Assembly (NCBI GenBank): GCA_002394365.1
Contig: DGTQ01000023.1
Coordinates: 17,162-81,161 of the forward strand
Source of the DNA: Prevotellaceae bacterium UBA4332
Lineage (GTDB): Bacteria > Bacteroidota > Bacteroidia > Bacteroidales > Bacteroidaceae
Length of the DNA: 64,000 nucleotides
Reading direction: 5' to 3'
Position 1 is the first letter of the stretch; each line of letters opens with the position of its first letter. Both the position numbers and the translations under genes were made by a program. Positions 8,591-18,819 of the stretch are shown in pieces. The notes below the pieces were generated by a model. That model had not been told where the DNA came from and did no database searches. It was given only the letters and a program-made list of their open reading frames with translations.

Positions 8591-10057
8591 TTATTTCTTA
8601 ATCTTGTCGAGTGCCTGCTTAGCATTCTCGTTCTCTGGGTCGAAGAGGAGAATACGACGCCACCATACACGAGCGTCAGCAAGGTTGTGCTTCTGGAAAT
8701 AAGAGTCTGAACCAAGGTACTGGCACGCCTCCACTATCATAGCACGGTCTTGTTCTGTTGGTTCGTCCTTCGCGCTTAAAAAATCATACAGCTTCTCATA
8801 GTAAGGACGAGCGAGTCCCTGACTATTGTCTCGATCGAAATAAGCATAGCTCCAACGGGCATGGGTGTAGAGCACGTAGTGGATGTTCTCCCAACGAGGG
8901 TACTTATTCTCAATCTCTTCATACACCTTGAACATCTTGCGAATTGTAGCCTGCTTTTCCTCGCCGTTCTCCTCGTTCGCCTTGTCACGATAAATATTGG
9001 AGAGCTGGTAGAGCTGGTAAGCGCCGTCGGTGGATGGGTAAGAATTCATGAAGCGCTCGTACATAGCGATAGCATCATCCCAGCGTCCCTGCTGCTTGCG
9101 CTCGTCAACCAGCTTGCGTACTACACGCGTAATCTGACCACGCATCTGGGGAGCAAAATAGTCGTTCTTGTCGGCTATGCCTGCCCATGTAGCAAATGCC
9201 ATGTCTGTATCGTTAAGTCCGAGATAGGTTGAACCCATACAGAAGAGGTCGATAGAGTTGAGCGAGTCTGGCTGTGTAGCCTTAAACCATATATCTCCCT
9301 GTTGTTTTGCTATCTGATAAGCGCCAGAACGGGTAGCACTCCAGAAATACAGACGATTGAAGCCCTTGTTCTTGGGGAAACGCTTGATGCCCTTCTTGGC
9401 TATCTCAATAGCCTTCTCATCGTTGTTGCTCCAATAGAGGTTCTGCGCATACTTGGCAAGCTGGTTCATCGTGAGCTTATCAACATTGACGTTTGCCATA
9501 GCCTCAGCAGCATGGGCATCATCACCACGCTTGTTGTAGAGATTAGCTATCTCAAGGTCAACATTGTATGTTGGCAACACTCTGCGAAGGTCCTCCAGAC
9601 GTGCCTTAGCCTTTTCTATATCCTTTATTGACATAGCGTTGGCATAGTGTATATAACCATCTGGGTTGAGTGAATCACAACGAATTGCTTTATCATAAAA
9701 GATGCAGGCAGAGTCAACAGCCCACTCTGCATACATGTCACCATGAAGTATGTAGGCTGGAGCATAAGTGGAATCTGCCTTATACGCCTTAGCGAGATAT
9801 TCGCGGGTTGTCTCGCGCTGGTTGTTACGATAGTATGCCCTGCCAAGCGCAGTCTGCATGGCTGCACTCTTCTTAAAGCGTGCAGAAATCTCCTTTGCTA
9901 TGGTGTCAGCATTGGTTGACTGATGATGGATGAGCAACGCCATAGCTGCCTGCACAGCATCAGGGTCCTTGTAGTCGTAGGCGCTTACCGAATTGACAAT
10001 TGAAAATTGACAATTGAAAAATATGATTAGTGTTGCAATAATTAGTTTTCTTGTCAT
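8591..10057 (-). CDS. Secreted TPR-repeat protein at the end of the fimbrial operon
   Basis: 488 aa. A signal peptide (residues 1-26, ending VSA) is followed by tetratricopeptide-like repeats through most of the chain, for example AMQTALGRAYYRNNQRETTREYLAKAYKADS compositionally and later YAPAYILHGDMY and EKAIEIAKKGIKRFPKN. TPR proteins of this kind act as periplasmic scaffolds, but the partner here is unknown. It lies 49 bases after the multi-segment barrel gene in the same direction, so it probably belongs to the fimbrial block. The codons for the signal-peptide core are made of a tandem AATTGACAATTGAAA-type word (about 9987-10021), as in the neighbouring spacers. Confidence 0.75.
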   Translation of the reverse strand: MTRKLIIATLIIFFNCQFSIVNSVSAYDYKDPDAVQAAMALLIHHQSTNADTIAKEISARFKKSAAMQTALGRAYYRNNQRETTREYLAKAYKADSTYAPAYILHGDMYAEWAVDSACIFYDKAIRCDSLNPDGYIHYANAMSIKDIEKAKARLEDLRRVLPTYNVDLEIANLYNKRGDDAHAAEAMANVNVDKLTMNQLAKYAQNLYWSNNDEKAIEIAKKGIKRFPKNKGFNRLYFWSATRSGAYQIAKQQGDIWFKATQPDSLNSIDLFCMGSTYLGLNDTDMAFATWAGIADKNDYFAPQMRGQITRVVRKLVDERKQQGRWDDAIAMYERFMNSYPSTDGAYQLYQLSNIYRDKANEENGEEKQATIRKMFKVYEEIENKYPRWENIHYVLYTHARWSYAYFDRDNSQGLARPYYEKLYDFLSAKDEPTEQDRAMIVEACQYLGSDSYFQKHNLADARVWWRRILLFDPENENAKQALDKIKK

Positions 10058-10106
10058 ACCTTTTAACTCTTAACCTTTAACTCTTAACCTTTAACTCTCA
10101 ACTCGC

Positions 10107-12377
10107 TTAGCGATGGCGACGCTTCTCATAACGTGCACGACGCTTGTCGAACTTCTTCTGCTGTTTCTCCTGCCATGCGCGAGTCTTCTCAATCTGCTTG
10201 TTGGACCACTCCCTCTGATGACGCAGACGACGAGCTTTTGACTTCTCTGGGTTGAGACGGAACTTGCCCACCTTATACTGCACACCGAGATTGATAGTCT
10301 CGTAGAAACGGAACTTACCTATGCCTACAGTGTTAGAACCTACAAGATCGTTCTTGGTGTTGAGAAGGTAGATGGTAGGAGTAAGGAAAATAGAGAAGCC
10401 CTTACCTACATAGGCAGTGAGTTTAAGACCAGCGTTTGCGCCAATCATTACGTTTTTATTCTCCTTAAACTTTGCCTGTACGTTCCTGCCTGTATAGTCA
10501 TTTATACCTGCATAGGTAGCCTTTTGTTCAACCAAGTAGCCTACAGCTGGGCCGAGAAATCCTTCGAGTTCGAATTTGCGACCACGCAAACGACCTGAAC
10601 AGAGGTTTGTGAGACTCACCTCATAGTTGAGAGAGCCTATGAGCAGACGATTCTGCACCTTGAACAAGCCACTGTTGTTATCGCGCAGAGAACTTCCGTC
10701 AACAGTATAGTCAAGCAAATGATTGTTGTTGAGGTTAAGCAAGTCTGCATGGAAACGAACAGAGTGGAGGTGGTTGAAACGATATTCAGCAAACACCATT
10801 CCGTTCCAGTTTAGTCCACCACCTGCGTAATAAGCGTTACGTTTCTGCAGGAGACTCAAACCACCAGCCACACCAATGCGTGTACCACGAATATTGCGAT
10901 AGGTGTAGTTCTGAGTGTGGTCCATCTCATAGAGATCATGGAACTTCTCAGAACGTATCATCATGGTGAGACCTATGTTTACACCAAAACTATTCTCGCC
11001 ATACTTCTGGCGCATTTTGACGTTATTGTAAGGTACTGTATATACATTGTAAGTATAGCGCGGCTCTATAAAGGCGTGAAGGTCTTCACTAAGTTTACCC
11101 CACAAATGGAGACCTACACCATAGGCCTCGCTGCGGACACGAGTCTTGTCGTCATTAGGCTTATACTGAGTAAGCATACCATACTCTGCACCAAAGGCGA
11201 GGTAGGCACCCATAGGGGCATCCCACTTGAACGAGCGCATGAAACCAAACGGATTGAGGAGTGCCTCGATACGTCCGCTTATGTAGTGCTTGTTATATGA
11301 TGTGGGGTAATTGCTCGACTCCACCACTGTACGCTCAACATTCTCCTCATACCATTTAGTAGAACGACTGATAGCAGAAAGACGGAAACCCATAACTGGA
11401 GAGAGCCATCTACCAGCGCTAAGCGTAACCTGATGTCCCATTGTCTTGCTATTGCTGAGATAGTCAGAAGAAGACATCACTGGACCCATTGCTGCTTCTA
11501 CAAACCATGGTGTACGCCATTTTTCAAGAGTTGAAGGCGTAACCATACGATCATCTGCCATGCGTGACTGGAGCAGCTTCAATCGCGCCTCCTTTGACAG
11601 ATTATCTACGAAAAAAAAGGAGTAGTTTACATTGACTCCATAAAATATGTCATAGCCATGCCAGTTGCGAGTGCCCGATAAATCCATCTTGTCGGAACCT
11701 ATGCCTACGTAAGGCTCAAGGTTGATAGTACCGAGTGGACCAGTAAAGCACTTGAGTTGCACTCCGAAATGAGCCTCTGGTGCTAACTGTTTCTCGCTAT
11801 CTTTCATCCACGTATAGTTTCCTCCCACACCAAACATGAGCGATGTCTCCACACGACGAGCTGGGTTATAGCCAAAGAACTGTGTAGAAAGGTTAAACAG
11901 GTAATCGAGTTTTGCTGATGCCTGCGCCAACCACAATTCCTTATACTGCTGGTAACCCCAACCACCACCGAGCGACAGACGAAGAGCATGACGCTTAGTA
12001 AACTGCTTGCCCACATGGATATTGAGCTGCGTCATAGTCTTGAAACGATAATCATCGTTCTGTGGCACAATCTTAGAGAATCCTATACCAGCACCTACAT
12101 AGAGGTGGTCGTACCAATGCTTCTCAAAGGTATGATGAGAAGGTGAATAACGATCGTTAAGCACATATTCCTTAAGGTCTATCTGGTCGGTCTTGTACTT
12201 TGCCATATTACGACGTGGCAACTGCACAGTGTCACGGATAGCCTGCAATTCTTCCTCGTCAAGCGTGTCAAGCGGATCTATATCCTGCTGACGCATGCCT
12301 TGAGCAGAAGCCTCCCCTGCTGACAAAGTCATAAGGAGCAACAGAAAGGTGCATACTATGTTATTGGATATTTTCAT
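10107..12377 (-). CDS. Large outer-membrane beta-barrel protein with basic C-terminal tail
   Basis: 756 aa. The signal peptide ends ASA at about residue 25. The rest alternates aromatic and glycine-rich beta strands in three successive stretches of roughly 180-220 residues (about 90-280, 290-500 and 510-705), each resembling a small outer-membrane barrel. The last 50 residues are Lys/Arg/Gln-rich and probably helical (around QEKQQKKFDKRRARYEKRR). I do not recognise a named family. It sits between the OmpA-domain and TPR genes of the fimbrial block and may be an assembly or anchoring pore (inference). Its first six codons closely match those of the upstream gene (both begin MKISN). Confidence 0.65.
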   Translation of the reverse strand: MKISNNIVCTFLLLLMTLSAGEASAQGMRQQDIDPLDTLDEEELQAIRDTVQLPRRNMAKYKTDQIDLKEYVLNDRYSPSHHTFEKHWYDHLYVGAGIGFSKIVPQNDDYRFKTMTQLNIHVGKQFTKRHALRLSLGGGWGYQQYKELWLAQASAKLDYLFNLSTQFFGYNPARRVETSLMFGVGGNYTWMKDSEKQLAPEAHFGVQLKCFTGPLGTINLEPYVGIGSDKMDLSGTRNWHGYDIFYGVNVNYSFFFVDNLSKEARLKLLQSRMADDRMVTPSTLEKWRTPWFVEAAMGPVMSSSDYLSNSKTMGHQVTLSAGRWLSPVMGFRLSAISRSTKWYEENVERTVVESSNYPTSYNKHYISGRIEALLNPFGFMRSFKWDAPMGAYLAFGAEYGMLTQYKPNDDKTRVRSEAYGVGLHLWGKLSEDLHAFIEPRYTYNVYTVPYNNVKMRQKYGENSFGVNIGLTMMIRSEKFHDLYEMDHTQNYTYRNIRGTRIGVAGGLSLLQKRNAYYAGGGLNWNGMVFAEYRFNHLHSVRFHADLLNLNNNHLLDYTVDGSSLRDNNSGLFKVQNRLLIGSLNYEVSLTNLCSGRLRGRKFELEGFLGPAVGYLVEQKATYAGINDYTGRNVQAKFKENKNVMIGANAGLKLTAYVGKGFSIFLTPTIYLLNTKNDLVGSNTVGIGKFRFYETINLGVQYKVGKFRLNPEKSKARRLRHQREWSNKQIEKTRAWQEKQQKKFDKRRARYEKRRHR

Positions 12378-12463
12378 TTATTGTTATTTCGTTATATCGT
12401 TATTACGTTATATCGTATTGTCGTATTCTCGTATTCTCGTTATGTAGAAATATCAGAATTTCA

Positions 12464-15100
12464 CTATTTCGAAGGGGTGGTTGCGGGAGTGTCAGTCGTT
12501 GTCGAAGATGCTGGGGCTTCTGTAGTGTTAACACCACCGATAGCGTCAACAGCTGTCTCACCGTTTTCATCTATGTCATCATCGCCACCACTCAACTCAA
12601 GCACATCTTCGTTCTGATTCTGACGTGCTTCTTCCGAGAGCACTACAAGACGTGAGAAGATATCACGATACTTCTGCTTCTTGCGCTTGCTCCACTTGTA
12701 TTTCTCGCGCAACTCATCACTTATCTGACCGTCATTGAAATATAACCACTTATATGATGGCTCCAACTCGAATGAATGGTTAAAGAAGGCGAGATAATTA
12801 GGAATGTAGTCTGGTTTATGGCGGTCATTAATACGCTTCTCCTCATTATCTGCTTCAAGGATGCCACGCAGATACCACTTCTTAGGATTCTCATCATCCA
12901 TCTCATTCACGAGACCAAGACAAACTGTGTAAGGAACATTGAGAATGTCGCGTGCCTCCGTGTAGATTACAGCTTTGTTATCTGGGGCACATGATATTAC
13001 AAAGTTCATTGCATCAAGCACCTCCTTCTCTTCTTCTGGTGAAAGTTGGTGTGTTGCATATTTTACAAAGCCCTCCTTGAAAGTGATATATTTCTTAAGG
13101 CGCTCTACCTTCTCATCCTTGTCATTACCAAACCAATAGTCGCAGAAACTGAGTGCACTATCACGCTCCTCCTGCTGGAAATAAGTAATAATCTGGTTGA
13201 TAAGAATCTCACGACGATTCTTCTGCGCTTTATCATTCATCTCACGTGTTGTTACTGCACGTAAGCGCTTATTTATGAATGGGTCGAGCACACGTGAGTC
13301 AGGCTTACCTTGCTTCTGGTTGAGCATAGCCATACGGTTTGCAACATACATGGAGAACTTTATCTGCTCATAACCACCACGCTGTGTTACATGGCGATAG
13401 GCAAGCATAGTCAAAGTGTCCTGCTCAAGAGAGTCGGTTATGCAATTGAAAAGGTTGTAATAGTCACCATCTGAGAGATCCTTGCCTTTACCCTGAAGGA
13501 GATCATGCTTACGGGCATAGTAAGCAGCAGTTACCTCAGCTGCATCCATAACATGCTCACGTTCATAACGGTATGTGACACGCATCATACGCAGTTTTTC
13601 GAGGATAGGGACAATGAAAGCGTCATATCCATCCATTTGAGCTATCTCTGCATCGCCGCCATAGCCACCTGCTCCCATCTTAGCACGAACCTGATCTGCA
13701 AGACCTGTGTTGCCTGTCATCTCCAGTTCGTTTGCCACGTCTTCCCATGTGCACACACGAGGTACTGCTGTATGGAAAGCAATATCTACATTACCAAGAT
13801 ATTGACGAACCTTTGCCACTGCCACACGAGTACGCTCTGCAGCAAGTCGGCGGTTGGCTTCAAGTCCTCCTTCTGGTGATGACGTAGCAGCAACGTTAAC
13901 CTCCATAAGGGTTTCACCATAAGAACGAAGCTCTTTGACGAGTTCTCTAAGTTGAACCTGGTTGATAGAGTCACTGGTAAGTTCTGATTTACCCACAACG
14001 AACTTCAACCTGAGGTCTTGGTTCTTTGTATCATAGTTACTCTCGGCATCCACGCGGAATTCGTCTATATTCATCTTAGCCGAGGCAAGTCCCAAGTCGA
14101 GGAACTTGAAAATATTCTTAGAATTACAAGAACCTGTAGCTGCAGTACGGTTGAAGTAAATATGGTTGAGATCTGCTATTTGTACAGTGTAAGGTATCTT
14201 GTAAGTCTTTTTACGATTTGGCTTCTGATAAACAAGAGTCGTATCAAGATACACTTTCTCATCAGAATACATAGGCTTGTCAACGTATGCATAAGCTACC
14301 TTATCATACTTCATATAATTGAACAGCATGCGCTTATTCTGCGTCTTGTGGTAGTCAGGACCTTCCATCACAAGACCATTGACATAGTCAACAGTATCCT
14401 CTGTAAGACAATCTACTGCAGCTGGCTGTACGATAAGACGTGCTTTCTCATTGCCATAACCAGCAGGAAGTTCGAGGTGTATCTTGAAATACATATTCTT
14501 GCCGTCATCAATGGCAGGAGCTGCAGTAATGCTAATAGTATCACGGTTTACACCGAGGACATCAACATTACTAATGCTATGCGAACCCTGATCCATCTTC
14601 GTCTTAAAGATTTGCTCATACTCTGTCTGTCCAGCCTTAAGCGTGATGACAGCCATACGGGCATCCTCGATGGTCAACTCGTCATCAGGAATATAAGAGC
14701 ACACGAGAATAGCCATATCAGGATATGCATGCACCTTAAATTCGCCATTACCACGTGACTGACGGAATTTCACCTTCTGTTTTGTACAAGCATCATCCCA
14801 CGCCGTAAGCACGATAGCACCCTTGTCACCTCTCTGAAGGACCAGGGCTTCTTGCAAGGCATCCATCACAACACTTGCCTTATGCTCTGTTTTGAACACG
14901 GCATACTGTACTGGACGATACTCTTTCGTTCCTGCAGTCTCGAAGACCACGCTAACGGCTGCATCAATAGCTTCATTCTGTGCTGAAACATAGTTGCAAC
15001 CCAATGTGATGAACAAAAGGCACATAACTCCTCTTCCAAACTGTTCAAGAGAAGAGGATGCTTTACGCAAATTGCTTATTATTCTGTTGGATATTTTCAT
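12464..15100 (-). CDS. Large periplasmic/outer-membrane protein with central OmpA-like domain
   Basis: 878 aa. A long N-terminal export signal ends SAQ at about residue 41. The first 370 residues are beta-rich and unrecognised. A central OmpA-like peptidoglycan-binding domain follows (about 375-450), with LRLKFVVGKSELTSDS, the ATSSPEGG motif and NRRLAAERTRVAVAKV. The C-terminal 400 residues look helical and TPR-like, and end in a Ser/Thr/Pro/Asp tail. OmpA-like proteins with this SSPEG motif often accompany fimbrillin loci in Bacteroidales, where they could tie the pilus base to the cell wall (inference). Gaps to neighbours are 19 bp upstream and 86 bp downstream. Confidence 0.75.
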   Translation of the reverse strand: MKISNRIISNLRKASSSLEQFGRGVMCLLFITLGCNYVSAQNEAIDAAVSVVFETAGTKEYRPVQYAVFKTEHKASVVMDALQEALVLQRGDKGAIVLTAWDDACTKQKVKFRQSRGNGEFKVHAYPDMAILVCSYIPDDELTIEDARMAVITLKAGQTEYEQIFKTKMDQGSHSISNVDVLGVNRDTISITAAPAIDDGKNMYFKIHLELPAGYGNEKARLIVQPAAVDCLTEDTVDYVNGLVMEGPDYHKTQNKRMLFNYMKYDKVAYAYVDKPMYSDEKVYLDTTLVYQKPNRKKTYKIPYTVQIADLNHIYFNRTAATGSCNSKNIFKFLDLGLASAKMNIDEFRVDAESNYDTKNQDLRLKFVVGKSELTSDSINQVQLRELVKELRSYGETLMEVNVAATSSPEGGLEANRRLAAERTRVAVAKVRQYLGNVDIAFHTAVPRVCTWEDVANELEMTGNTGLADQVRAKMGAGGYGGDAEIAQMDGYDAFIVPILEKLRMMRVTYRYEREHVMDAAEVTAAYYARKHDLLQGKGKDLSDGDYYNLFNCITDSLEQDTLTMLAYRHVTQRGGYEQIKFSMYVANRMAMLNQKQGKPDSRVLDPFINKRLRAVTTREMNDKAQKNRREILINQIITYFQQEERDSALSFCDYWFGNDKDEKVERLKKYITFKEGFVKYATHQLSPEEEKEVLDAMNFVISCAPDNKAVIYTEARDILNVPYTVCLGLVNEMDDENPKKWYLRGILEADNEEKRINDRHKPDYIPNYLAFFNHSFELEPSYKWLYFNDGQISDELREKYKWSKRKKQKYRDIFSRLVVLSEEARQNQNEDVLELSGGDDDIDENGETAVDAIGGVNTTEAPASSTTTDTPATTPSK

Positions 15101-15119
15101 TATCTTACTCTTTATACCA

Positions 15120-15686
15120 CTACTTTAATATGTAAGCTACGGATATACCTATGCGCAACGGCATCAGCAGAGAACCGTGGGCATTAGCATAAGGATAGCC
15201 GTCCTTATTTGTGTAGTGATTGTCATAGTCATCGCCTACAAAGTACTCCTTTTGATGGTAGAAAACAAGACCAAGACTGGTGTGGAAATCGATAAGAAGT
15301 CTCTGTGTAACAGGCCATACATAGCCGTAAGAAAGACCTAAGCCACCAGCATCACCGTCATACACCTTGTCAGCAAGATGTGAGAACTTATAGGAGGCAA
15401 GCAGTCCCACAGCACCAAAGTAATGGTGGAACATAGGACGACCAGAGATATAGACACGCCATTCTGGCTGAACAGCGGCTATACGCATATCCTTTCCCAA
15501 CATATTAGCCGCATAGAGACCATTGATGTTGAGTGTAGATTTCTTGCCTAAGGTAAGTTCCACGCCAAGTGATGGTGCCATGATAGCATCCATTGCAACG
15601 TCGGTGTTCACCGCTATCATCTGGGCAGATGACTTAGCGGCAAACATCATTATCGTTGCTATTATGAGCAGGAATTTATTCCTCAT
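15120..15686 (-). CDS. DUF3575-like outer-membrane protein
   Basis: 188 aa. The signal peptide ends SAQ at about residue 22. The body begins MIAVNTDVAMDAIMAPSLGVEL, the VNTDxxxDxxxxPSLGVE signature of DUF3575. It continues as an eight-strand-like small barrel (PEWRVYISGRPMFHHYFG, GGLGLSYGYVWPV) and ends with an aromatic/hydrophobic strand. Such proteins occur next to fimbrillin genes in Bacteroidales, with unproven roles in assembly. It lies between the last fimbrillin gene and the OmpA-domain gene. Confidence 0.8.
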   Translation of the reverse strand: MRNKFLLIIATIMMFAAKSSAQMIAVNTDVAMDAIMAPSLGVELTLGKKSTLNINGLYAANMLGKDMRIAAVQPEWRVYISGRPMFHHYFGAVGLLASYKFSHLADKVYDGDAGGLGLSYGYVWPVTQRLLIDFHTSLGLVFYHQKEYFVGDDYDNHYTNKDGYPYANAHGSLLMPLRIGISVAYILK

Positions 15687-15762
15687 ATTTATAGTTACAG
15701 GTTTTTCAGGAATATGAAATAACTATTGTATTGTGAGTACACTATTTTGTTTTGTACTGTAA

Positions 15763-17244
15763 TCAGTGAACAGGGATAGTATGATCGCCTTCTGTTACAA
15801 ATGGATACTTCTGCCAATTCTCCTCTGTTGGCTCTATTTCCTCCCAAGCATCAAGAGTAGCATCAAGCTTCAATGGCTCAAGGTTCCATATCTTGAGAAT
15901 GAGTCGGTATATTTTACCCTCTTCAAAGCTATTCTTAGTCTTGAGAGAGAGAGGAACAGCTATTGTCTTTTCAACACCTTCTGGATTATCATTATAGTCA
16001 GTCAGTTTCAAACTGAGGTTATAATTACTTGCTATGGCAGCAGGAAGGATAACATATGCATCCTCACCGTTATTCTGCACTGGCACACGTACTGGCTTTC
16101 CATCATCGCCAGCTATTGGTGTAGCGGAACCAGCAATCTCGAGTGAAGTTGTCTCTGAAGATGGTGTTACCTTGCCCTCGTTGGCAGCACCACTTAGGTC
16201 AGCCACAACGAGTTCTACGCTCTCAGGGGCATTGTCAATGACAAGGCCAGACACTTTTGTTTTATAAGCACGTGCATAGTTCTGATCTCCCACTGCATAG
16301 TCAATAGGAGTACCACCTGCTACTACATCGAACTTCAACATAATCATCTTGTGCTTGAATTTCATCGTAGGAGCAAGAGCCTCGTCAGTTCCGTCTGTTG
16401 TACGGAATGGAGAAAAACGGAAGAACTTTGCAGAATAGCCATACTGGGTGAAATCGGTTACCTCTTTGCCGTCATAGGTAATACCTGTTGCCTCACCTGG
16501 GGTAAACCATTTTATCTTGGTGTCCTTAACATCTTCCTGAGTGTAAGAAGCACGTCCCCACAAAACCTCATCTTGACCTGTTACAGGAATTGTAACTGTA
16601 AGCTTTGTTTTGTTGACCTTAGCGTTCTGATCAGACAGCGACTGTAATGGATAGTAGCCATAGAGATTATAGCTGCAGTAGTTGCCTACTGGATAATAAG
16701 GTTGCTCTCCGATGAAAGCGATAGAAGAAGTTACGCCATCAGCAAGGTTATCCGTTTCAGCACCACTTGCATCATACATCTTTACGTTTGCAGCCTGGTT
16801 CCATACTGGTGCAGACCACTGATCTACGTAATTACCAATATTAGTAATTTCTACAGATTTTCCATGATTAGCCCAGTTTACGTATTCCCATGTTACATCA
16901 GAGTATTCATTATCAGGGATGATACCTTTGGCAAGCATGAAGATACCCATCTTCTGGTCTGTTACTGAGAAGGCCTTGGTTGTCTCGTTAGAGTTAATAG
17001 CACCAGACTTAGATGCTATGCCTGAGAACGCGAAGTCTGATGACTCACTTGTGTTGATTTCTATTTCACCTGATGTTTGAGTGGCGCCCGCACCGATGGT
17101 GACAGGAACTTCACTTGCTACACCTGTTCCGAAATCAAGACGATCCTTCTTGGCTTGATCATAGAAAGAATCTTCTGAAGTACACGCTGCAAGCAGAGAA
17201 GCAGCAAAAGCACCGTAAACGATTTTTTGAATAGTCTTATTCAT
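15763..17244 (-). CDS. Fimbrillin-family lipoprotein (fourth of four)
   Basis: 493 aa. A lipoprotein signal with lipobox SLLAAC (Cys about 21) starts it. The chain has the fimbrillin layout: an N-terminal region with KMGIFMLAKG, a middle part with ATPMKFKHKMIMLKFDV, and a C-terminal strand ending FEEGKIYRLILKIWNL followed by DATLDAWEE. Type V pilins are exported as lipoproteins, trimmed and polymerised by strand exchange. It may be a structural or tip subunit; which one cannot be told. It is the last of four consecutive fimbrillin genes in this operon. Confidence 0.85.
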   Translation of the reverse strand: MNKTIQKIVYGAFAASLLAACTSEDSFYDQAKKDRLDFGTGVASEVPVTIGAGATQTSGEIEINTSESSDFAFSGIASKSGAINSNETTKAFSVTDQKMGIFMLAKGIIPDNEYSDVTWEYVNWANHGKSVEITNIGNYVDQWSAPVWNQAANVKMYDASGAETDNLADGVTSSIAFIGEQPYYPVGNYCSYNLYGYYPLQSLSDQNAKVNKTKLTVTIPVTGQDEVLWGRASYTQEDVKDTKIKWFTPGEATGITYDGKEVTDFTQYGYSAKFFRFSPFRTTDGTDEALAPTMKFKHKMIMLKFDVVAGGTPIDYAVGDQNYARAYKTKVSGLVIDNAPESVELVVADLSGAANEGKVTPSSETTSLEIAGSATPIAGDDGKPVRVPVQNNGEDAYVILPAAIASNYNLSLKLTDYNDNPEGVEKTIAVPLSLKTKNSFEEGKIYRLILKIWNLEPLKLDATLDAWEEIEPTEENWQKYPFVTEGDHTIPVH

Positions 17245-17298
17245 ATCCTTATAGTTTTATTTTGTTTTTATCTTGTGTTGTATTTGTAATGTGTAATT

Positions 17299-18792
17299 TT
17301 AGTTACCATCTGTCGTTTCCTCTGGAACATCATAGTTACCCGATTCCCTAAGGTCTTCTACACTCACCTCACTCCATTCTCTTTGTTGTGCTGATGATGT
17401 AACTGTATTAGGACCATAGATACGTAACTTCACCTCGTAAGAGCATCCAGGCAAGAACTGCATACCAGGGTTCTCTGGATCAGAATAGAGAGGTATTTTT
17501 ATTGTGTAATATTTAGCATCTTCGGAACTACGTGGGTAACGCACTACCAACTTTGCGATATATGAACCATTAATAGTTTTACTATCCTCACTGTTCAATG
17601 CTGGAAGAATTATACCCTGACGATGGCTATCATCAGGTCCTCCGAGTTTCGTTACCACTGGTGTCTCTACAATAACTTTCTTGCCGTCTTCATCGCGTTC
17701 AGTCTTCTTGGTTGTTGATAATGTTTGCACTGGCATTATCTGGTCGGCATAATAAAGAGTTCTTGTTCCTATGTTTTTTGCAACATAGCTTTTTAGAAAG
17801 TACTCCTTCTTGCGATTGTTAGTACTATACTGAATCTCGCCGTTGTGCAGTCCCGCTCTCTCTGCCACAAGAAGGAACACTGTATCAGGTACATTGCAAA
17901 TACTGATGCCGACAACTTCTGTCTCCAAAGCCTCATCATAATTTAATGTACCCGTCTTACTTGACTCATCAACAGGCTTATTATTTTTATCAAGTCCACC
18001 AGGCTGTACGGAGAACATCAACTGCGCCATCTTATGAGTGAAATGGAACTTTGGTGTAAGACTCTCCAAAGCCATATCAGTACCATCGCTTGTTCTGTTT
18101 CTTGTAAAGCGGAAGTAGTTAGCGCTCCACGCATAATCCTTATACGTAGTGTTAATAGGATTATAAGCGTCACCTGGTATAGCTGCAGAATATATCACAT
18201 CCTGTGTGCCATCAAGCGTCGTCATTATTGCTATAACAGAGTCTTTCTTATACTCTATCTTTGGTACACGTGGAGTGTATGCGTAGAAATTGTAGCGATG
18301 GAAGCTACCGACTGGGAACTTTTCTTCTATCTCGCTACCTCTCCTGTCTCTCAACGCAATCACAGAACCAAGTGATGGCTGAGTGCCGTTCTTTGGTCTT
18401 GCTGTTGCTGTCATGTTATCAAGGTATGCCGCAAAACCGTATGAATAATTATCTATCTGCGAGTCGTGAGTGTCCTTCTCACTTCTATACCATGAGCAAT
18501 CCATACCATAGTCCTTACCCCAATAAGGTGTCTGGGTAGTGTTTATTACATCCATAGCAAGCATGAATACACCTAACTGGTCGGTTGTAAAGGAACCCTG
18601 GTTAGACTGTATAGCAGCTTTCGATGTTATAGCATCTGTTGTAGCTCCAAGAGTAATGGTATATTCGCTTGGCGCCAATGCATCCTCCATTGACATTTCA
18701 CTGCTTATTCCTGCTATATCGCCATCTGAACAAGCAGTCAAGGCAGCGCCAATGAAAAGTGCTGATGCTATGTGATATATGTATTTCTTCAT
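17299..18792 (-). CDS. Fimbrillin-family lipoprotein (third of four)
   Basis: 497 aa with lipobox AALTAC (Cys about 21). Early features are TITLGATTDAITSKAAIQSN and TTDQLGVFMLAMDV, the beginning of a fimbrillin N-domain. LTPKFHFTHKMAQLMFSV is the conserved central motif, and the chain closes with FLPGCSYEVKLRIYG and a Trp-containing strand. It is encoded 27 bp after the preceding fimbrillin gene. The several paralogous but divergent pilins suggest a shaft plus accessory or tip subunits (inference). Confidence 0.85.
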   Translation of the reverse strand: MKKYIYHIASALFIGAALTACSDGDIAGISSEMSMEDALAPSEYTITLGATTDAITSKAAIQSNQGSFTTDQLGVFMLAMDVINTTQTPYWGKDYGMDCSWYRSEKDTHDSQIDNYSYGFAAYLDNMTATARPKNGTQPSLGSVIALRDRRGSEIEEKFPVGSFHRYNFYAYTPRVPKIEYKKDSVIAIMTTLDGTQDVIYSAAIPGDAYNPINTTYKDYAWSANYFRFTRNRTSDGTDMALESLTPKFHFTHKMAQLMFSVQPGGLDKNNKPVDESSKTGTLNYDEALETEVVGISICNVPDTVFLLVAERAGLHNGEIQYSTNNRKKEYFLKSYVAKNIGTRTLYYADQIMPVQTLSTTKKTERDEDGKKVIVETPVVTKLGGPDDSHRQGIILPALNSEDSKTINGSYIAKLVVRYPRSSEDAKYYTIKIPLYSDPENPGMQFLPGCSYEVKLRIYGPNTVTSSAQQREWSEVSVEDLRESGNYDVPEETTDGN

Positions 18793-18819
18793 TTTATAAC
18801 AGATGAAATTTTATCTTTT

